DNA of 45,611 nucleotides, taken from contig NZ_JAKUHT010000037.1 in assembly GCF_022436705.1 (NCBI RefSeq), positions 1-45,611 of the forward strand. The letters are read 5' to 3'. The notes below the pieces were generated by a model. It did not search any database. It saw nothing but the letters and a program-made list of their open reading frames with translations, and was not told where the DNA came from. Shown here one piece after another: positions 1 through 8,273 of the stretch. Source of the stretch: Nocardioides sp. CFH 31398 (lineage in GTDB: Bacteria; Actinomycetota; Actinomycetes; Propionibacteriales; Nocardioidaceae). The stretch's first letter is position 1. Each line of letters opens with the position of its first letter. Both the position numbers and the translations under genes were made by a program.

Positions 1-140
1 AGTCGGCCCGAACACAGCCCTCCAACGCGCCCAGTTGGCGCACCAGTGGGACCTTCCGGGCCGACTCAGCGTCCCTGAGACGTGCGTTCGGGCCGACTCG
101 GCGTCCCTGACGGCGGCGTTCGGGCCGACTCGGCGAAATG
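1..140. repeat. 32-nt tandem repeat array, downstream of rplQ
   Basis: The 10-mer cgggccgact occurs at 57-66, 89-98 and 121-130, exactly 32 nt apart, each followed by cagcg or cggcg and, in the first two copies, by tccctga. An opposite-orientation partial copy (agtcggcccgaa) lies at 1-12 and is cut by the window edge. I see no gene in 1-222. The core CGAGTCGGC (read on the minus strand) is also the core of the 32-nt arrays at 29155-29448. Function unknown. Confidence 0.8.
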
Positions 141-141
141 A

Positions 142-178
142 CCAGGACGCGCAGACGGTGACCGTCTGCGCGTCCTGG
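142..178 (-). terminator. Hairpin terminator of the alpha operon
   Basis: Perfect inverted repeat with 18-nt arms (142-159 and 161-178) around a single central base, 44 nt after the rplQ stop. No clear U-tract follows on the minus strand, which is common in high-GC actinobacteria. The position at the end of the rplQ transcript supports a terminator or 3'-end stabiliser. Confidence 0.7.
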
Positions 179-222
179 ATGGAACGGGTGGTGCTGGTGG
201 AGCGGCTGCTCCGGGGTGAGGC

Positions 223-924
223 TCAGGCGTTCTTGTCGCCCTCGCCGACGGGGGCGGCGTCCTCGGCCGAGGCCTGCGTCTGCGGGTCCTCGGTGCCGGC
301 GGCCGGCTCGGCCTCGGTCGAGGCCTCCTCGACGACCTCGTCGGTGCCGGTCTCGCCACCGGTGGCGTCCTGCGCGGTGGGGGCGTCGCCGGCCTCCTCC
401 TCGCGGGCCGACTCGTCCACCAGGGTGGGCTCGTCGGTCTCGGCGACGGGCGCCGGGGTGTCCTTCTCGGTGCTCACGGTCTGCTCCTTGCTGGTCGCCC
501 GGGACTCGGACGCCGTGTAGGGCTCGGTGACCAGGGCGATGACCGCCATGGGCGCGTTGTCGCCCTTGCGGGGGCCGATCTTGGTGATCCGGGTGTACCC
601 GCCCGGACGGTCGGCGAAGGACGGCGCGATCTCCGTGAAGAGCTTGTGCTGCGGGTACTTGTTGACCACCAGCACGCCCTCCTCGTCGAACGCACGCTGG
701 TCGACACCGTTGAAGAGCTCACGCAGCACGAGGCGACGGTTGTGCAGGTCGCCCTTCTTGGCCTTGGTGATCAGCTTCTCGGCGAAGGGCCGCAGCACGC
801 GGGCCTTCTTCTCGGTGGTGGTGATGGCGCCGTGCTCGAAGAGCTGGGTGGCCAGGTTGCGCAGGATCAGGCGCTGGTGCGCCGGGCTGCCGCCGAGACG
901 GGGACCCTTGGTGGGCTTGGGCAT
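223..924 (-). CDS. rplQ: 50S ribosomal protein L17 with long acidic tail
   Basis: Large-subunit protein L17, which binds 23S rRNA near the tunnel exit. The 233-residue product starts MPKPTKGPRLGGSPAHQRL, the canonical L17 N-terminus, and the core ends near residue 130. About 100 residues of acidic, Ala/Glu/Thr-rich low-complexity sequence follow. Actinobacterial L17 often carries such an extension, so the length is high but not unique. It is the last gene of the alpha operon after rpoA (87-nt gap) and is followed by a strong hairpin at 142-178. The ATG start fits the family. Confidence 0.97.
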   Translation of the reverse strand: MPKPTKGPRLGGSPAHQRLILRNLATQLFEHGAITTTEKKARVLRPFAEKLITKAKKGDLHNRRLVLRELFNGVDQRAFDEEGVLVVNKYPQHKLFTEIAPSFADRPGGYTRITKIGPRKGDNAPMAVIALVTEPYTASESRATSKEQTVSTEKDTPAPVAETDEPTLVDESAREEEAGDAPTAQDATGGETGTDEVVEEASTEAEPAAGTEDPQTQASAEDAAPVGEGDKNA

Positions 925-1011
925 GCTGCTTCTCTCGCTCTCTCCCCGGCCGTACCAGGTACCGGGGTAGGTGGGCCGCCCGTCACGTCGACGGGCGGCT
1001 CGGGGTGGGGA

Positions 1012-2031
1012 TCAGTACTGCTCGTCCTCGACGTACGCGTCGTCGTTGTCGTCGTCGCCGTACGCCGCCAGGGCCGCGGTCGGGTCGAAGCCGGGCGCGC
1101 TGTCCTTGAGGGACAGACCCATCTCGACCAGCTTGGCCTTGACCTCGTCGATCGACTTCGCACCGAAGTTGCGGATGTCGAGCAGGTCCTGCTCGGAGCG
1201 GCTGATGAGCTCACCCACGGTGTGGATGCCCTCGCGCTTGAGGCAGTTGTAGGAGCGGACGGTCAGCTGGAGGTCCTCGACCGGCAGGGCCAGGTCGGCG
1301 GCCAGCTGCTCGTCGACCGGCGAGGGGCCGATGTCGATGCCCTCGGCCTCGACGTTCAGCTCGCGGGCGAGGCCGAAGAGCTCGACCAGCGTCTTGCCGG
1401 CGGAGGCGATGGCGTCGCGGGGCCGGATCGACGGCTTGGTCTCGACGTCGATGACGAGGCGGTCGAAGTCGGTGCGCTGCTCGACTCGGGTGGCCTCGAC
1501 CTTGTAGGTCACCTTCAGCACGGGGCTGTAGATCGAGTCGACCGGCATGCGGCCGATCTCGTTGTCCGCGCCCTTGTTCTGGACGGCGGAGACGTAGCCA
1601 CGACCGCGCTCGACGACGAGCTCCATCTCCAGCTGGCCCTTGTCGGACAGCGTGGCGATGACCAGGTCGGGGTTGTGCACCTCGACGCCGGCCGGGGGCG
1701 CGATGTCGGCGGCGGTGACCTCACCGGCGCCGGACTTGCGCAGGTACATGGTGACCGGCTCGTCGTGCTCGGAGGAGACGACCAGCGACTTGAGGTTCAG
1801 GATGACCTCGGTGACGTCCTCCTTGACGCCCTCGATGGTCGAGAACTCGTGGAGGACGTTGTCGATCTTGATGCTGGTGACCGACGCGCCGGGGATCGAG
1901 CTGAGCAGCGTACGACGCAGCGAGTTGCCGAGCGTGTAGCCGAAGCCGGGCTCGAGGGGCTCGATGACGAAGCGGGAGCGGAAGTCGTCGACGACGTCCT
2001 CGGACAGGGTGGGGCGCTGTGCGATGAGCAC
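1012..2031 (-). CDS. rpoA: DNA-directed RNA polymerase subunit alpha
   Basis: Alpha subunit of RNA polymerase; the N-terminal domain dimerises and nucleates assembly, the C-terminal domain contacts UP elements and activators. I place the start at the GTG at 2031, giving MLIAQRPTL, the usual actinobacterial N-terminus, with GGAAAGG upstream. A GTG at 2055 would add 8 residues. The 339-aa length is normal. The EPGFGYTLGNSLRRTLL segment is the classic NTD signature, and the CTD carries LKREGIHTVGELISRSE (helix-hairpin-helix region). An acidic tail ends the protein. It sits between rpsD and rplQ as expected. Confidence 0.97.
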   Translation of the reverse strand: MLIAQRPTLSEDVVDDFRSRFVIEPLEPGFGYTLGNSLRRTLLSSIPGASVTSIKIDNVLHEFSTIEGVKEDVTEVILNLKSLVVSSEHDEPVTMYLRKSGAGEVTAADIAPPAGVEVHNPDLVIATLSDKGQLEMELVVERGRGYVSAVQNKGADNEIGRMPVDSIYSPVLKVTYKVEATRVEQRTDFDRLVIDVETKPSIRPRDAIASAGKTLVELFGLARELNVEAEGIDIGPSPVDEQLAADLALPVEDLQLTVRSYNCLKREGIHTVGELISRSEQDLLDIRNFGAKSIDEVKAKLVEMGLSLKDSAPGFDPTAALAAYGDDDNDDAYVEDEQY

Positions 2032-2161
2032 TTGATCTTTCCTTTCCGGGCCCACCCGCTATTTGACGGGCCCGAACTGCGTGGCGAGCGGAGGCTGAGG
2101 GAGGACGAGGGGCGCCTGCCGGTGCCGGTCCCCCACGAGGGAGGGACCGGCACCCGCCGGG

Positions 2162-2770
2162 TCACTTCTTGGAGTAGAACTCGACGATCAGCTGCTCCTG
2201 CACCGGCACGTCGATCTGCGCGCGCACCGGGAGCTGGTGCACGAGGATCCGCATGCGGTTGGGGAGCGCCTGGAGCCACGCCGGGACGACCCGCTCGCCG
2301 TGGGTCTCACGAGCCACGATGAACGGCGTGGTCTCGAGCGACTTCTCCTTGACGTCGATGATGTCGTACTGGCTCACCTGGTACGACGGGATGTCGACCT
2401 TCTTGCCGTTCACCAGGAAGTGCCCGTGGGACACGAGCTGGCGGGCGTGGCGGCGGGTCCGGGCGAAGCCCGCCCGGTAGACGACGTTGTCCAGGCGGCA
2501 CTCCAGCAGCTGGAGCAGGTTGTCACCGGTCTTGCCGGGACGCCGCGAGGCCTCCGCGTAGTAGTTGAAGAACTGCCGCTCCATGATGCCGTACGAGATG
2601 CGGGCCTTCTGCTTCTCGCGCAGCTGGAGGAGGTACTCGCTCTCCTTGATGCGGCCGCGGCCGTGCATGCCGGGCGGGTAGGGGCGGCGCTCGAAGGCGG
2701 CGTCGCCTCCCACGAGGTCGACGCCGAGACGGCGCGACTTCTTGGTCATGGGGCCGGTGTAACGGGCCAT
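2162..2770 (-). CDS. rpsD: 30S ribosomal protein S4
   Basis: Primary 16S rRNA-binding protein that nucleates assembly of the 30S body. The 202-aa product has the full S4 fold: N-terminal MARYTGPMTKKSRRLG and the S4 RNA-binding domain around LECRLDNVVYRAGFARTRR. It lacks the N-terminal zinc-binding cysteines, so it is the zinc-independent C- form. It is the fourth r-protein of the alpha operon. Its start is preceded by a GAGGAGCATCTGAGAC context shared almost exactly with rplB and rpsJ. Confidence 0.97.
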   Translation of the reverse strand: MARYTGPMTKKSRRLGVDLVGGDAAFERRPYPPGMHGRGRIKESEYLLQLREKQKARISYGIMERQFFNYYAEASRRPGKTGDNLLQLLECRLDNVVYRAGFARTRRHARQLVSHGHFLVNGKKVDIPSYQVSQYDIIDVKEKSLETTPFIVARETHGERVVPAWLQALPNRMRILVHQLPVRAQIDVPVQEQLIVEFYSKK

Positions 2771-2808
2771 GTCTCAGATGCTCCTCGGTGTGCTGTGGTC
2801 GGCGGGGC

Positions 2809-3216
2809 TCAGACGCGGCGGCGCTTCGGCGGCCGGCATCCGTTGTGGGGCGTGGGGGTGACGTCCTGGATGGTGCCGACCTCGAGGCCGACCGCACCCA
2901 GCGACCGGATCGCCGTCTCGCGGCCCGAACCGGGGCCCTTCACGAAGACGTCGATCTTCTTCATCCCGTGCTCCATCGCCCGACGACCCGCCGCCTCGGC
3001 GGTCATCTGCGCGGCGAACGGCGTGGACTTGCGCGAGCCCTTGAAGCCGACGGTGCCGGCGGAGGCCCAGGAGATCACTGCACCCGTGGGGTCGGTGATC
3101 GTGACGATGGTGTTGTTGAACGTGCTCTTGATGTGGGCCTCGCCCTGCGCGACGTTCTTCTTCTCCTTGCGGCGCACCTTCTTGGCGCCCGCGGTGCTGC
3201 GGCTCTTGGGTGGCAT
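2809..3216 (-). CDS. rpsK: 30S ribosomal protein S11
   Basis: Platform protein of the 30S subunit, next to the mRNA exit and E site. The 135-residue product begins MPPKSRSTAGAKK and contains the typical GEAHIKSTFNNTIVTITD and DVTPTPHNGCRPPKRRRV (C-terminal) signatures. It is preceded by rpsM (79-nt gap) and followed by rpsD (38-nt gap) in the alpha operon. Complete, usual size, nothing unusual. Confidence 0.97.
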   Translation of the reverse strand: MPPKSRSTAGAKKVRRKEKKNVAQGEAHIKSTFNNTIVTITDPTGAVISWASAGTVGFKGSRKSTPFAAQMTAEAAGRRAMEHGMKKIDVFVKGPGSGRETAIRSLGAVGLEVGTIQDVTPTPHNGCRPPKRRRV

Positions 3217-3295
3217 ACCTGCTCCTGTTAGTCCTGGTGTCCGTGCTCAGGTGCTCGACGTCGCCCCGCGTCGGTGAGGACGGGGACGACGGAGG

Positions 3296-3670
3296 TCACC
3301 TGGCCTTCTTCTTGCCGGCGACGGCGCGCTTGGGGCCCTTGCGGGTGCGCGCGTTGGTCTTGGTGCGCTGACCGCGGACCGGGAGGCCCTGACGGTGGCG
3401 GCGACCCTGGTAGCTGCCGATCTCGATCTTGCGGCGGATGTCCGCCTGCACCTCGCGGCGCAGGTCACCCTCGATCTTGAAGTTGGCCTCGATCTCGTCG
3501 CGGAGCTTGACGAGCTCGTCGTCACCGAGCTGGTGGACCCGGGTGTCCGGGTTCACGCCGGTGGCCGCGAGGACCTGACGGGAGCGGGTACGGCCGATGC
3601 CGTAGATGTAGGTGAGAGCGATCTCCACGCGCTTCTCGCGCGGGAGGTCGACTCCGACGAGGCGTGCCAT
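3296..3670 (-). CDS. rpsM: 30S ribosomal protein S13
   Basis: Head protein of the 30S subunit that contacts 50S bridge elements and P-site tRNA. The 124-aa product begins MARLVGVDLPREKRVEIALTYI and carries the S13 signature RGLPVRGQRTKTNARTRKG near its C-terminus, ending in a lysine-rich tail. A 203-nt gap separates it from rpmJ upstream, unusually long for this operon; I see no gene there, only GC-rich sequence with small inverted repeats. Confidence 0.97.
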   Translation of the reverse strand: MARLVGVDLPREKRVEIALTYIYGIGRTRSRQVLAATGVNPDTRVHQLGDDELVKLRDEIEANFKIEGDLRREVQADIRRKIEIGSYQGRRHRQGLPVRGQRTKTNARTRKGPKRAVAGKKKAR

Positions 3671-3873
3671 GTGCTGGCGGTTTCCCTTCGGTTGCCACAG
3701 AGGTGTCGTGACGTGTCGCGTCCCGCGTCGCCCGGGAGCTGTCCCGGCACGGGCTCCGGCCTCTGCTCCGGAGGTGTCTCACCCGGCTTGCGCCGGGCCA
3801 GCGTTCACGTCGTGATGTGGAGTTGTGGTGCGGCCCCTGCCGGGGCGGGTCCTGCGAGTCGTGCGGTCTGCGA

Positions 3874-3987
3874 TCAGCCCTGGCGCTGCTTGTGCCGGGG
3901 GTTGTCGCAGATGATCATGACGCGGCCGTGGCGACGGATCACCTGGCACTTGTCGCAGATCTTCTTGACGCTGGGCTTGACCTTCAC
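3874..3987 (-). CDS. rpmJ: 50S ribosomal protein L36 (zinc form)
   Basis: Very small 37-aa protein. Reading the minus strand from the GTG at 3987 gives KVKPSVKKICDKCQVIRRH after the initiator, then GRVMIICDNPRHKQRQG and a TGA at 3874. The CxxC ... CxxxxH ligand set is intact, so this is the zinc-binding (C+) form of L36. It lies 36 nt after infA, the standard actinobacterial order infA-rpmJ-rpsM. Confidence 0.95.
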   Translation of the reverse strand: MKVKPSVKKICDKCQVIRRHGRVMIICDNPRHKQRQG

Positions 3988-4023
3988 GGGTGGAGGTCCT
4001 CTCGGATCGGCTGGTCGGTGGAG

Positions 4024-4245
4024 CTACTTGTAGCGGTAGACGATCCGTCCGCGGGACAGGTCGTACGGCGAGAGCTCCACCACCACGCGGTCCTCGGGGA
4101 GGATCCGGATGTAGTGCTGCCGCATCTTGCCGCTGATGTGCGAGAGGACCTTGTGGCCGTTGCTGAGCTCCACGCGGAACATCGCGTTGGGGAGGGCCTC
4201 GATGACGGTGCCCTCGATCTCGATCACGCCTTCTTTCTTCGGCAT
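4024..4245 (-). CDS. infA: Translation initiation factor IF-1
   Basis: IF-1 is an OB-fold protein that binds the ribosomal A site during initiation. The 73-residue product MPKKEGVIEIEGTVIEALPN ... GRIVYRYK matches the family over its full length. It is the first gene of the alpha operon, which probably has its own promoter in the 263-nt gap upstream. GCGAGG lies just before the ATG. Confidence 0.97.
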   Translation of the reverse strand: MPKKEGVIEIEGTVIEALPNAMFRVELSNGHKVLSHISGKMRQHYIRILPEDRVVVELSPYDLSRGRIVYRYK

Positions 4246-4431
4246 GTCCTCGCTTGTCTCGACTCGACGAATCTGGTCTGGTCTACCGTTGGCCCTCAGA
4301 ACCTCCCCGCCACCCGGGTTCTCTGTGGGCGACGGACGGACCTCGTGGACGCGCTCGTGGCCACCCTGTTCCCGACGAGGTCGGACAGCCGCTGGGCGTC
4401 ACGAGACGAGCCCACGTGGGGCCAAGGACCA

Positions 4432-4462
4432 ACACTAGGTCATGGGTGGTCGCGCAGGGTAA
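4432..4462 (-). promoter_or_regulatory. Possible infA operon promoter
   Basis: In the gap upstream of infA the minus strand has a -10-like TAGTGT (plus-strand acacta, 4432-4437), with TTACCC 19 nt upstream (4457-4462). The spacing is long and the -35 weak, so this is only a candidate. It would give a leader of about 180 nt. Confidence 0.25.
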
Positions 4463-4508
4463 TCCACGCCCCGCGGCGCACGCGAGGGGGAGGGAGCACC
4501 CCGGCCGG

Positions 4509-5555
4509 TCAGGCCGCGAGCAGGGAGAGCGTCTCCTCGCGGGCCGGCGCCCGGTCGGTCTCGGTGCCGGTCCAGGCCCCCGTGACCGGGTGGACCATCA
4601 CCTCGTCGACCCCGTACGTCGCCGCGAGCTCGGCCAGCTGCGCCCGCGCGGACGCCGGGTCGCCGATCACCCAGCGACGGGCCATGGCGTCGACCAGGTC
4701 GGCGTGGGCGGCGGGCAGCTCGGCCTTCTCGGCCTCCTCGACGAGCAGCTGGGGACCGAGACGGCCACCGGTCCGCAGGGCGAGCATGGCCAGCAGCTGC
4801 GGGCGGGCGAGCCGCGCCGCCTCGTCGGCGTCGCGGGCGACGGAGACGTTGACGGTCAGGAAGGTCCGCGGCTCGGCGAGCTCGGGGCTCGGGACGAACT
4901 GGGAGCGGTAGAGGTCGAGGGCCTCGGCGGTGCCCTGGCCGGAGAAGTGGTGGGCGAACACGTACGGCATGCCGTTGCGGGCCGCCAGCCGCGCGGAGAA
5001 GTCCGAGGAGCCGAGCAGCCACACGTCGGGGGTCGAGGTGGCGGCCGGGGTGGCGCGCAACGCGTGGGTCTGGCCGCCGACGGAGACGCCGACGCCGGCC
5101 GGGTCCATCATCGCCCGCACGTTGTCGACGTGCTCGGCGAACCGTTCCGCGGCGTCCTCGCTGACCCCTCCTCCGCCGTACCGCAGGGCGTAGCTGGTCA
5201 CGGGGTCGGTGCCGGGCGCTCGCCCGAGGCCGAGGTCGATGCGGCCGGGGTACGCCGCCTCGAGCAGGGCGAACTGCTCGGCGACGACGAGGGGCGCGTG
5301 GTTCGGCAGCATGACGCCGCCGGAGCCGACGCGGATGCGCTCCGTCGCCGCGGCCAGCATCGCGATGAGCAGCGGCGGGTTGGTCGACGCGATCGCCGAC
5401 ATGTTGTGGTGCTCGGCGAGCCAGTAGCGGCGGTAGCCCGCGGCGTCCGCCACCTGTGCGAGGTGCCGCGACGCCGTGATGGCGTCGGCGCTGGTCTGGT
5501 CGGTGCGCACGGGCACCAGGTCGAGCACGGACAGGGCGGGCATGGCGTCGGTCAT
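4509..5555 (-). CDS. LLM-class flavin-dependent oxidoreductase (luciferase-like)
   Basis: A bacterial-luciferase-family TIM-barrel protein predicted to use reduced flavin (FMN or F420) with an unknown substrate. The 348-aa product shows SVLDLVPVRTDQTSADAI at the N-terminus, YWLAEHHNM, then RIRVGSGGVMLPNHAPLVVA and RIDLGLGRAPGTDP, all typical of the MsnO8/YhbW-like subgroup. The ATG at 5555 is preferred; a TTG at 5567 adds 4 residues and an ATG at 5543 removes 4. No strong Shine-Dalgarno is visible at any of them. It lies between the FHA-ABC gene and infA, same strand, interrupting the common map-infA arrangement. The family is secure; the substrate cannot be read from sequence. Confidence 0.88.
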   Translation of the reverse strand: MTDAMPALSVLDLVPVRTDQTSADAITASRHLAQVADAAGYRRYWLAEHHNMSAIASTNPPLLIAMLAAATERIRVGSGGVMLPNHAPLVVAEQFALLEAAYPGRIDLGLGRAPGTDPVTSYALRYGGGGVSEDAAERFAEHVDNVRAMMDPAGVGVSVGGQTHALRATPAATSTPDVWLLGSSDFSARLAARNGMPYVFAHHFSGQGTAEALDLYRSQFVPSPELAEPRTFLTVNVSVARDADEAARLARPQLLAMLALRTGGRLGPQLLVEEAEKAELPAAHADLVDAMARRWVIGDPASARAQLAELAATYGVDEVMVHPVTGAWTGTETDRAPAREETLSLLAA

Positions 5556-5621
5556 CGGTGTGTACAACCGTCGACGGCGATCTGGTGTTCCCCGGCCCGG
5601 GGACGCGTGGCCGATGTCGGC

Positions 5622-5668
5622 TCACCGGGTCTCGACCCGCGGTCGCGGCCTCGCAGGCTCGGCCGCGG
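5622..5668. repeat. Dispersed GC-rich repeat, short copy (A)
   Basis: The segment tcaccgggtctcgacccgcg and the following block (tcgcggcctcgcaggctcgg, then ccgcgg) is nearly the same as the two ends of the repeats at 21398-21491 and 40532-40625, with the middle missing. It lies in the 118-nt gap between the FHA-ABC stop and the oxidoreductase start. Confidence 0.65.
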
Positions 5669-5673
5669 CAGCC

Positions 5674-8256
5674 TCACCGGTCCGGGGCGGTGGCGCTGCG
5701 GCGGGTGAGCACGAAGGCGATGACGATGGTCGCGGCGCACAGCACCCCGAGCATGAGGATGTTGCCCAGGTACTGGCCCACGGTGTCGGAGTAGAGCGGG
5801 TCGGGGGTCTCACCGGGGCGTCTCTCCAGCGGGCCGTGGATGTCGACCGAGGACGCCGCCGCGGAGAAGGCCCACCGCGAGGGCGAGAGCCAGGCGGCCT
5901 GCTCGAGGATCGGGCGGTCGTCCACCGCGAACAGCGCCCCCGACAGCACCAGCTGGACCATCACCAGGCCGACGAGGATCGGCATCGTCTGCTCCGAGCT
6001 GGTGACCAGCGCGGAGAAGGCGAGGCCCGCGACGGCCATCGTGAACGCCAGCGCGCCGATCGCGAAGGTGATCTCGAGGCGTCCGAGCCCCAGCACTCCC
6101 CCGTCGTCGGGACCGGGCAGGCCGACCGTCGCGATGAACGTGACCAGCACGCCCTGGAGGAAGCACGCGGTGCCGAGGACGAGGATCTTCGAGGCCAGGT
6201 AGACACCGGGTGAGAGCCCCACGGCGTACTCGCGCTTGAAGATCGCGCGTTCCTTGATCTGCTCGCGGATCGTCACCGCGACGCCCATCAGCGCGGCCGC
6301 GACGATCAGGATCGTCAGCCGCTGCTGCACCTCGGCGACGCCGAAGTTGTTCTCCTCCAGCGACATCCCGGCGTCGCCCTGGACGAGACGGCTCAGGCCG
6401 CCCAGCACCAGCGGCATCATGACGAGCATCGCCAGCAGCAGCCGGTCCGAGACGGTCAGCGCCAGGTTGCGGCGCACCAGCGTCGTCAGCTGGCGCGACA
6501 ACGACTGCGGGGGCGGCGGGGTGACCGGGGAGTTCGCCAGCGCCGGCATGCCGCCGGTGTGCATCACGCCGGGCGGCGGCGGGATCCGCTGCCACAGGTC
6601 GGGCTCGTCGAGGAGGTCGAAGACCTCCGGGTAGTTGTTGCAGCCGAAGTGCGCGAGCACGCCGGACGGGGGCCCGAAGTAGGCGAGGCGACCGCCCGGT
6701 GCGAGCACGATGACGTTGTCGCAGGTGTCGAGGGCGAGGACCGAGTGGGTCACCACGACGACGACACGGCCCTCGTCGGAGAGGTCGCGCAGCTGGAGCA
6801 TCACGTCGCGGTCGAGGCCCGGGTCGAGCCCGGACGTCGGCTCGTCGAGGAACAGCAGCGGCGGCGCCGTCAGCAGCTCGGTCGCGATCGAGACGCGCTT
6901 CTTCTGCCCGCCGGAGAGCTGGGTGCCGATCCGGTTGTCGACCTGGCGCTGCAGCTGCATCCGCCCGACCACCTGGCCGACGCGCTCGTCACGCTCCTCC
7001 TTGCCCGTGTCGGGCGGCAGGCGCAGCATCGCGGCGTACGACAGTCCCTGGCGCACGGTGAGCTGCGGGTGCTGGATGTCCTGCTGGGGCACCAGCCCGA
7101 TCTGGAAGCGCAGCTGCTCGTAGTGCGTGTAGAGGTCGTGGCCCTGCCAGACGACGTTGCCGTGGGAGGCCGGGTTGAGGCCGGTCAGCGCCCCGAGCAG
7201 CGTCGACTTGCCGGAGCCCGAGGGCCCGACGACCCCGGTGAGGGTGGCCGGCTCAAGCTGGAACGAGACGTTGTCGAGGAGTCGCTTGCCGCCCTTGACG
7301 ACCTGGGTGAGGCCCTCGACGCCGAGGGTGAGGTCGCTGCGGCTGGCGCGGGAGACGAGCTGGTAGCCGTCCCAGACGAACGTCTGGTTGCCGATGGCGA
7401 CCTCGTCGCCGCCGCTCAACGGCACGGGCCCCTGGATCCGGCGCCCGTTGACGTGGGTGCCGTTGAAGCTGCCCAGGTCGCGCAGGACGGGCTGCATCGC
7501 GCCGAGCTCGAGCGTGGCGTGCTGGCGCGAGACCAGCGGGTCGTCGAGGAACACGTCGCTCGTGCGGCTGCGCCCGATGGTCAGCGTCGCCATCCCCTGC
7601 GGACGGCTGTCCGGCAGGATCGTGCGGCCGTGCTCCATCAGCCCCGGCGGCGCCATGCGGGGCCCGCTGGCCTGTCCCGCACCGGGCCAGCCCTGCTGAG
7701 CGGCGGGCGCGGCCGGCGCCGCCCCCTGGCCCCAGCCCTGCTGAGCGGCCGGCGGCTGGGCCCAGCCCTGCTGCGGCGGGCCCTGCGGCGCGAAGCCCTG
7801 CGGAGGACCCTGCGGCGGCATCCCGTACGGCGGGGTCGCCGGCGGCGGCTGCTGGAGGCCCTGCTGCTGGGCCGGGGCCGGGCCGGGGTGCGGTCCGGGC
7901 TGCTGGACCGTGGCCCGCTCCCCCGCCGCGGCGGGCGTCACCTCGACCAGGGGGCCGTTCCTCCCGCCCAGCCGGAAGGAGGCACCGGCGTCCGGGAGCC
8001 GCACGTGGCTGACGCGCTGGCCCCCCATCCAGGTGCCGTTGGTGCTGCCGACGTCGACGAGGAACCAGCCCTCGCCCGACAGGCGGAGCTCCGCGTGGCG
8101 CCGGGAGACGTCCTCGTGGGAGACCACGACCTCGCAGCGGGCGTCGCGACCGAAGGTCACCGTCGGCCCGTCGAGCACGGCCGTGCGACCGTCGTGGCTC
8201 ACCCGGAGCCGGCGGTCACCGCCCGGGACGGGCTGCCCCGGCTGTGCAGCGCTCAT
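5674..8256 (-). CDS. FHA-domain ABC transporter, fused ATPase and ABC-2 permease
   Basis: 860-aa fusion. FHA domain 1 is at about residues 15-105 (GRDARCEVVVSHEDVSRRHAE, then GSTNGTWM). A Pro/Gln/Gly-rich linker spans 115-205, and FHA domain 2 spans about 222-298 (GRSRTSDVFLDDPLVSRQHA, GSFNGTHVNG). The ABC ATPase follows, with Walker A GPSGSGKS at 344-351, LSGGQ at 447-451 and Walker B LLFLDEP at 467-473. The ABC-2 membrane domain runs from about 595 to the end with six or so hydrophobic segments. This is the architecture of Mycobacterium tuberculosis Rv1747, where FHA domains bind phosphothreonines placed by Ser/Thr kinases. The exported substrate is unknown. It follows map by 17 nt, so may be co-transcribed. 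Both FHA cores keep the Arg, Ser and Asn-Gly residues needed for phosphopeptide binding. Confidence 0.93.
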   Translation of the reverse strand: MSAAQPGQPVPGGDRRLRVSHDGRTAVLDGPTVTFGRDARCEVVVSHEDVSRRHAELRLSGEGWFLVDVGSTNGTWMGGQRVSHVRLPDAGASFRLGGRNGPLVEVTPAAAGERATVQQPGPHPGPAPAQQQGLQQPPPATPPYGMPPQGPPQGFAPQGPPQQGWAQPPAAQQGWGQGAAPAAPAAQQGWPGAGQASGPRMAPPGLMEHGRTILPDSRPQGMATLTIGRSRTSDVFLDDPLVSRQHATLELGAMQPVLRDLGSFNGTHVNGRRIQGPVPLSGGDEVAIGNQTFVWDGYQLVSRASRSDLTLGVEGLTQVVKGGKRLLDNVSFQLEPATLTGVVGPSGSGKSTLLGALTGLNPASHGNVVWQGHDLYTHYEQLRFQIGLVPQQDIQHPQLTVRQGLSYAAMLRLPPDTGKEERDERVGQVVGRMQLQRQVDNRIGTQLSGGQKKRVSIATELLTAPPLLFLDEPTSGLDPGLDRDVMLQLRDLSDEGRVVVVVTHSVLALDTCDNVIVLAPGGRLAYFGPPSGVLAHFGCNNYPEVFDLLDEPDLWQRIPPPPGVMHTGGMPALANSPVTPPPPQSLSRQLTTLVRRNLALTVSDRLLLAMLVMMPLVLGGLSRLVQGDAGMSLEENNFGVAEVQQRLTILIVAAALMGVAVTIREQIKERAIFKREYAVGLSPGVYLASKILVLGTACFLQGVLVTFIATVGLPGPDDGGVLGLGRLEITFAIGALAFTMAVAGLAFSALVTSSEQTMPILVGLVMVQLVLSGALFAVDDRPILEQAAWLSPSRWAFSAAASSVDIHGPLERRPGETPDPLYSDTVGQYLGNILMLGVLCAATIVIAFVLTRRSATAPDR

Positions 8257-8273
8257 GGTCTGACTCCCCTCGG

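Noticed and set aside
646..2322. 558-aa plus-strand open frame opposite rpoA and rpsD, with similar long antisense frames along the window (e.g. 24199-26778 minus, 35234-37366 plus)
   Set aside because: They lie exactly opposite well-recognised genes and have biased composition caused by high GC; no recognisable domain or ribosome-binding site.
3671..3873. A small gene in the unusually long rpsM-rpmJ gap
   Set aside because: No frame with a ribosome-binding site or recognisable sequence; only GC-rich sequence with short inverted repeats.
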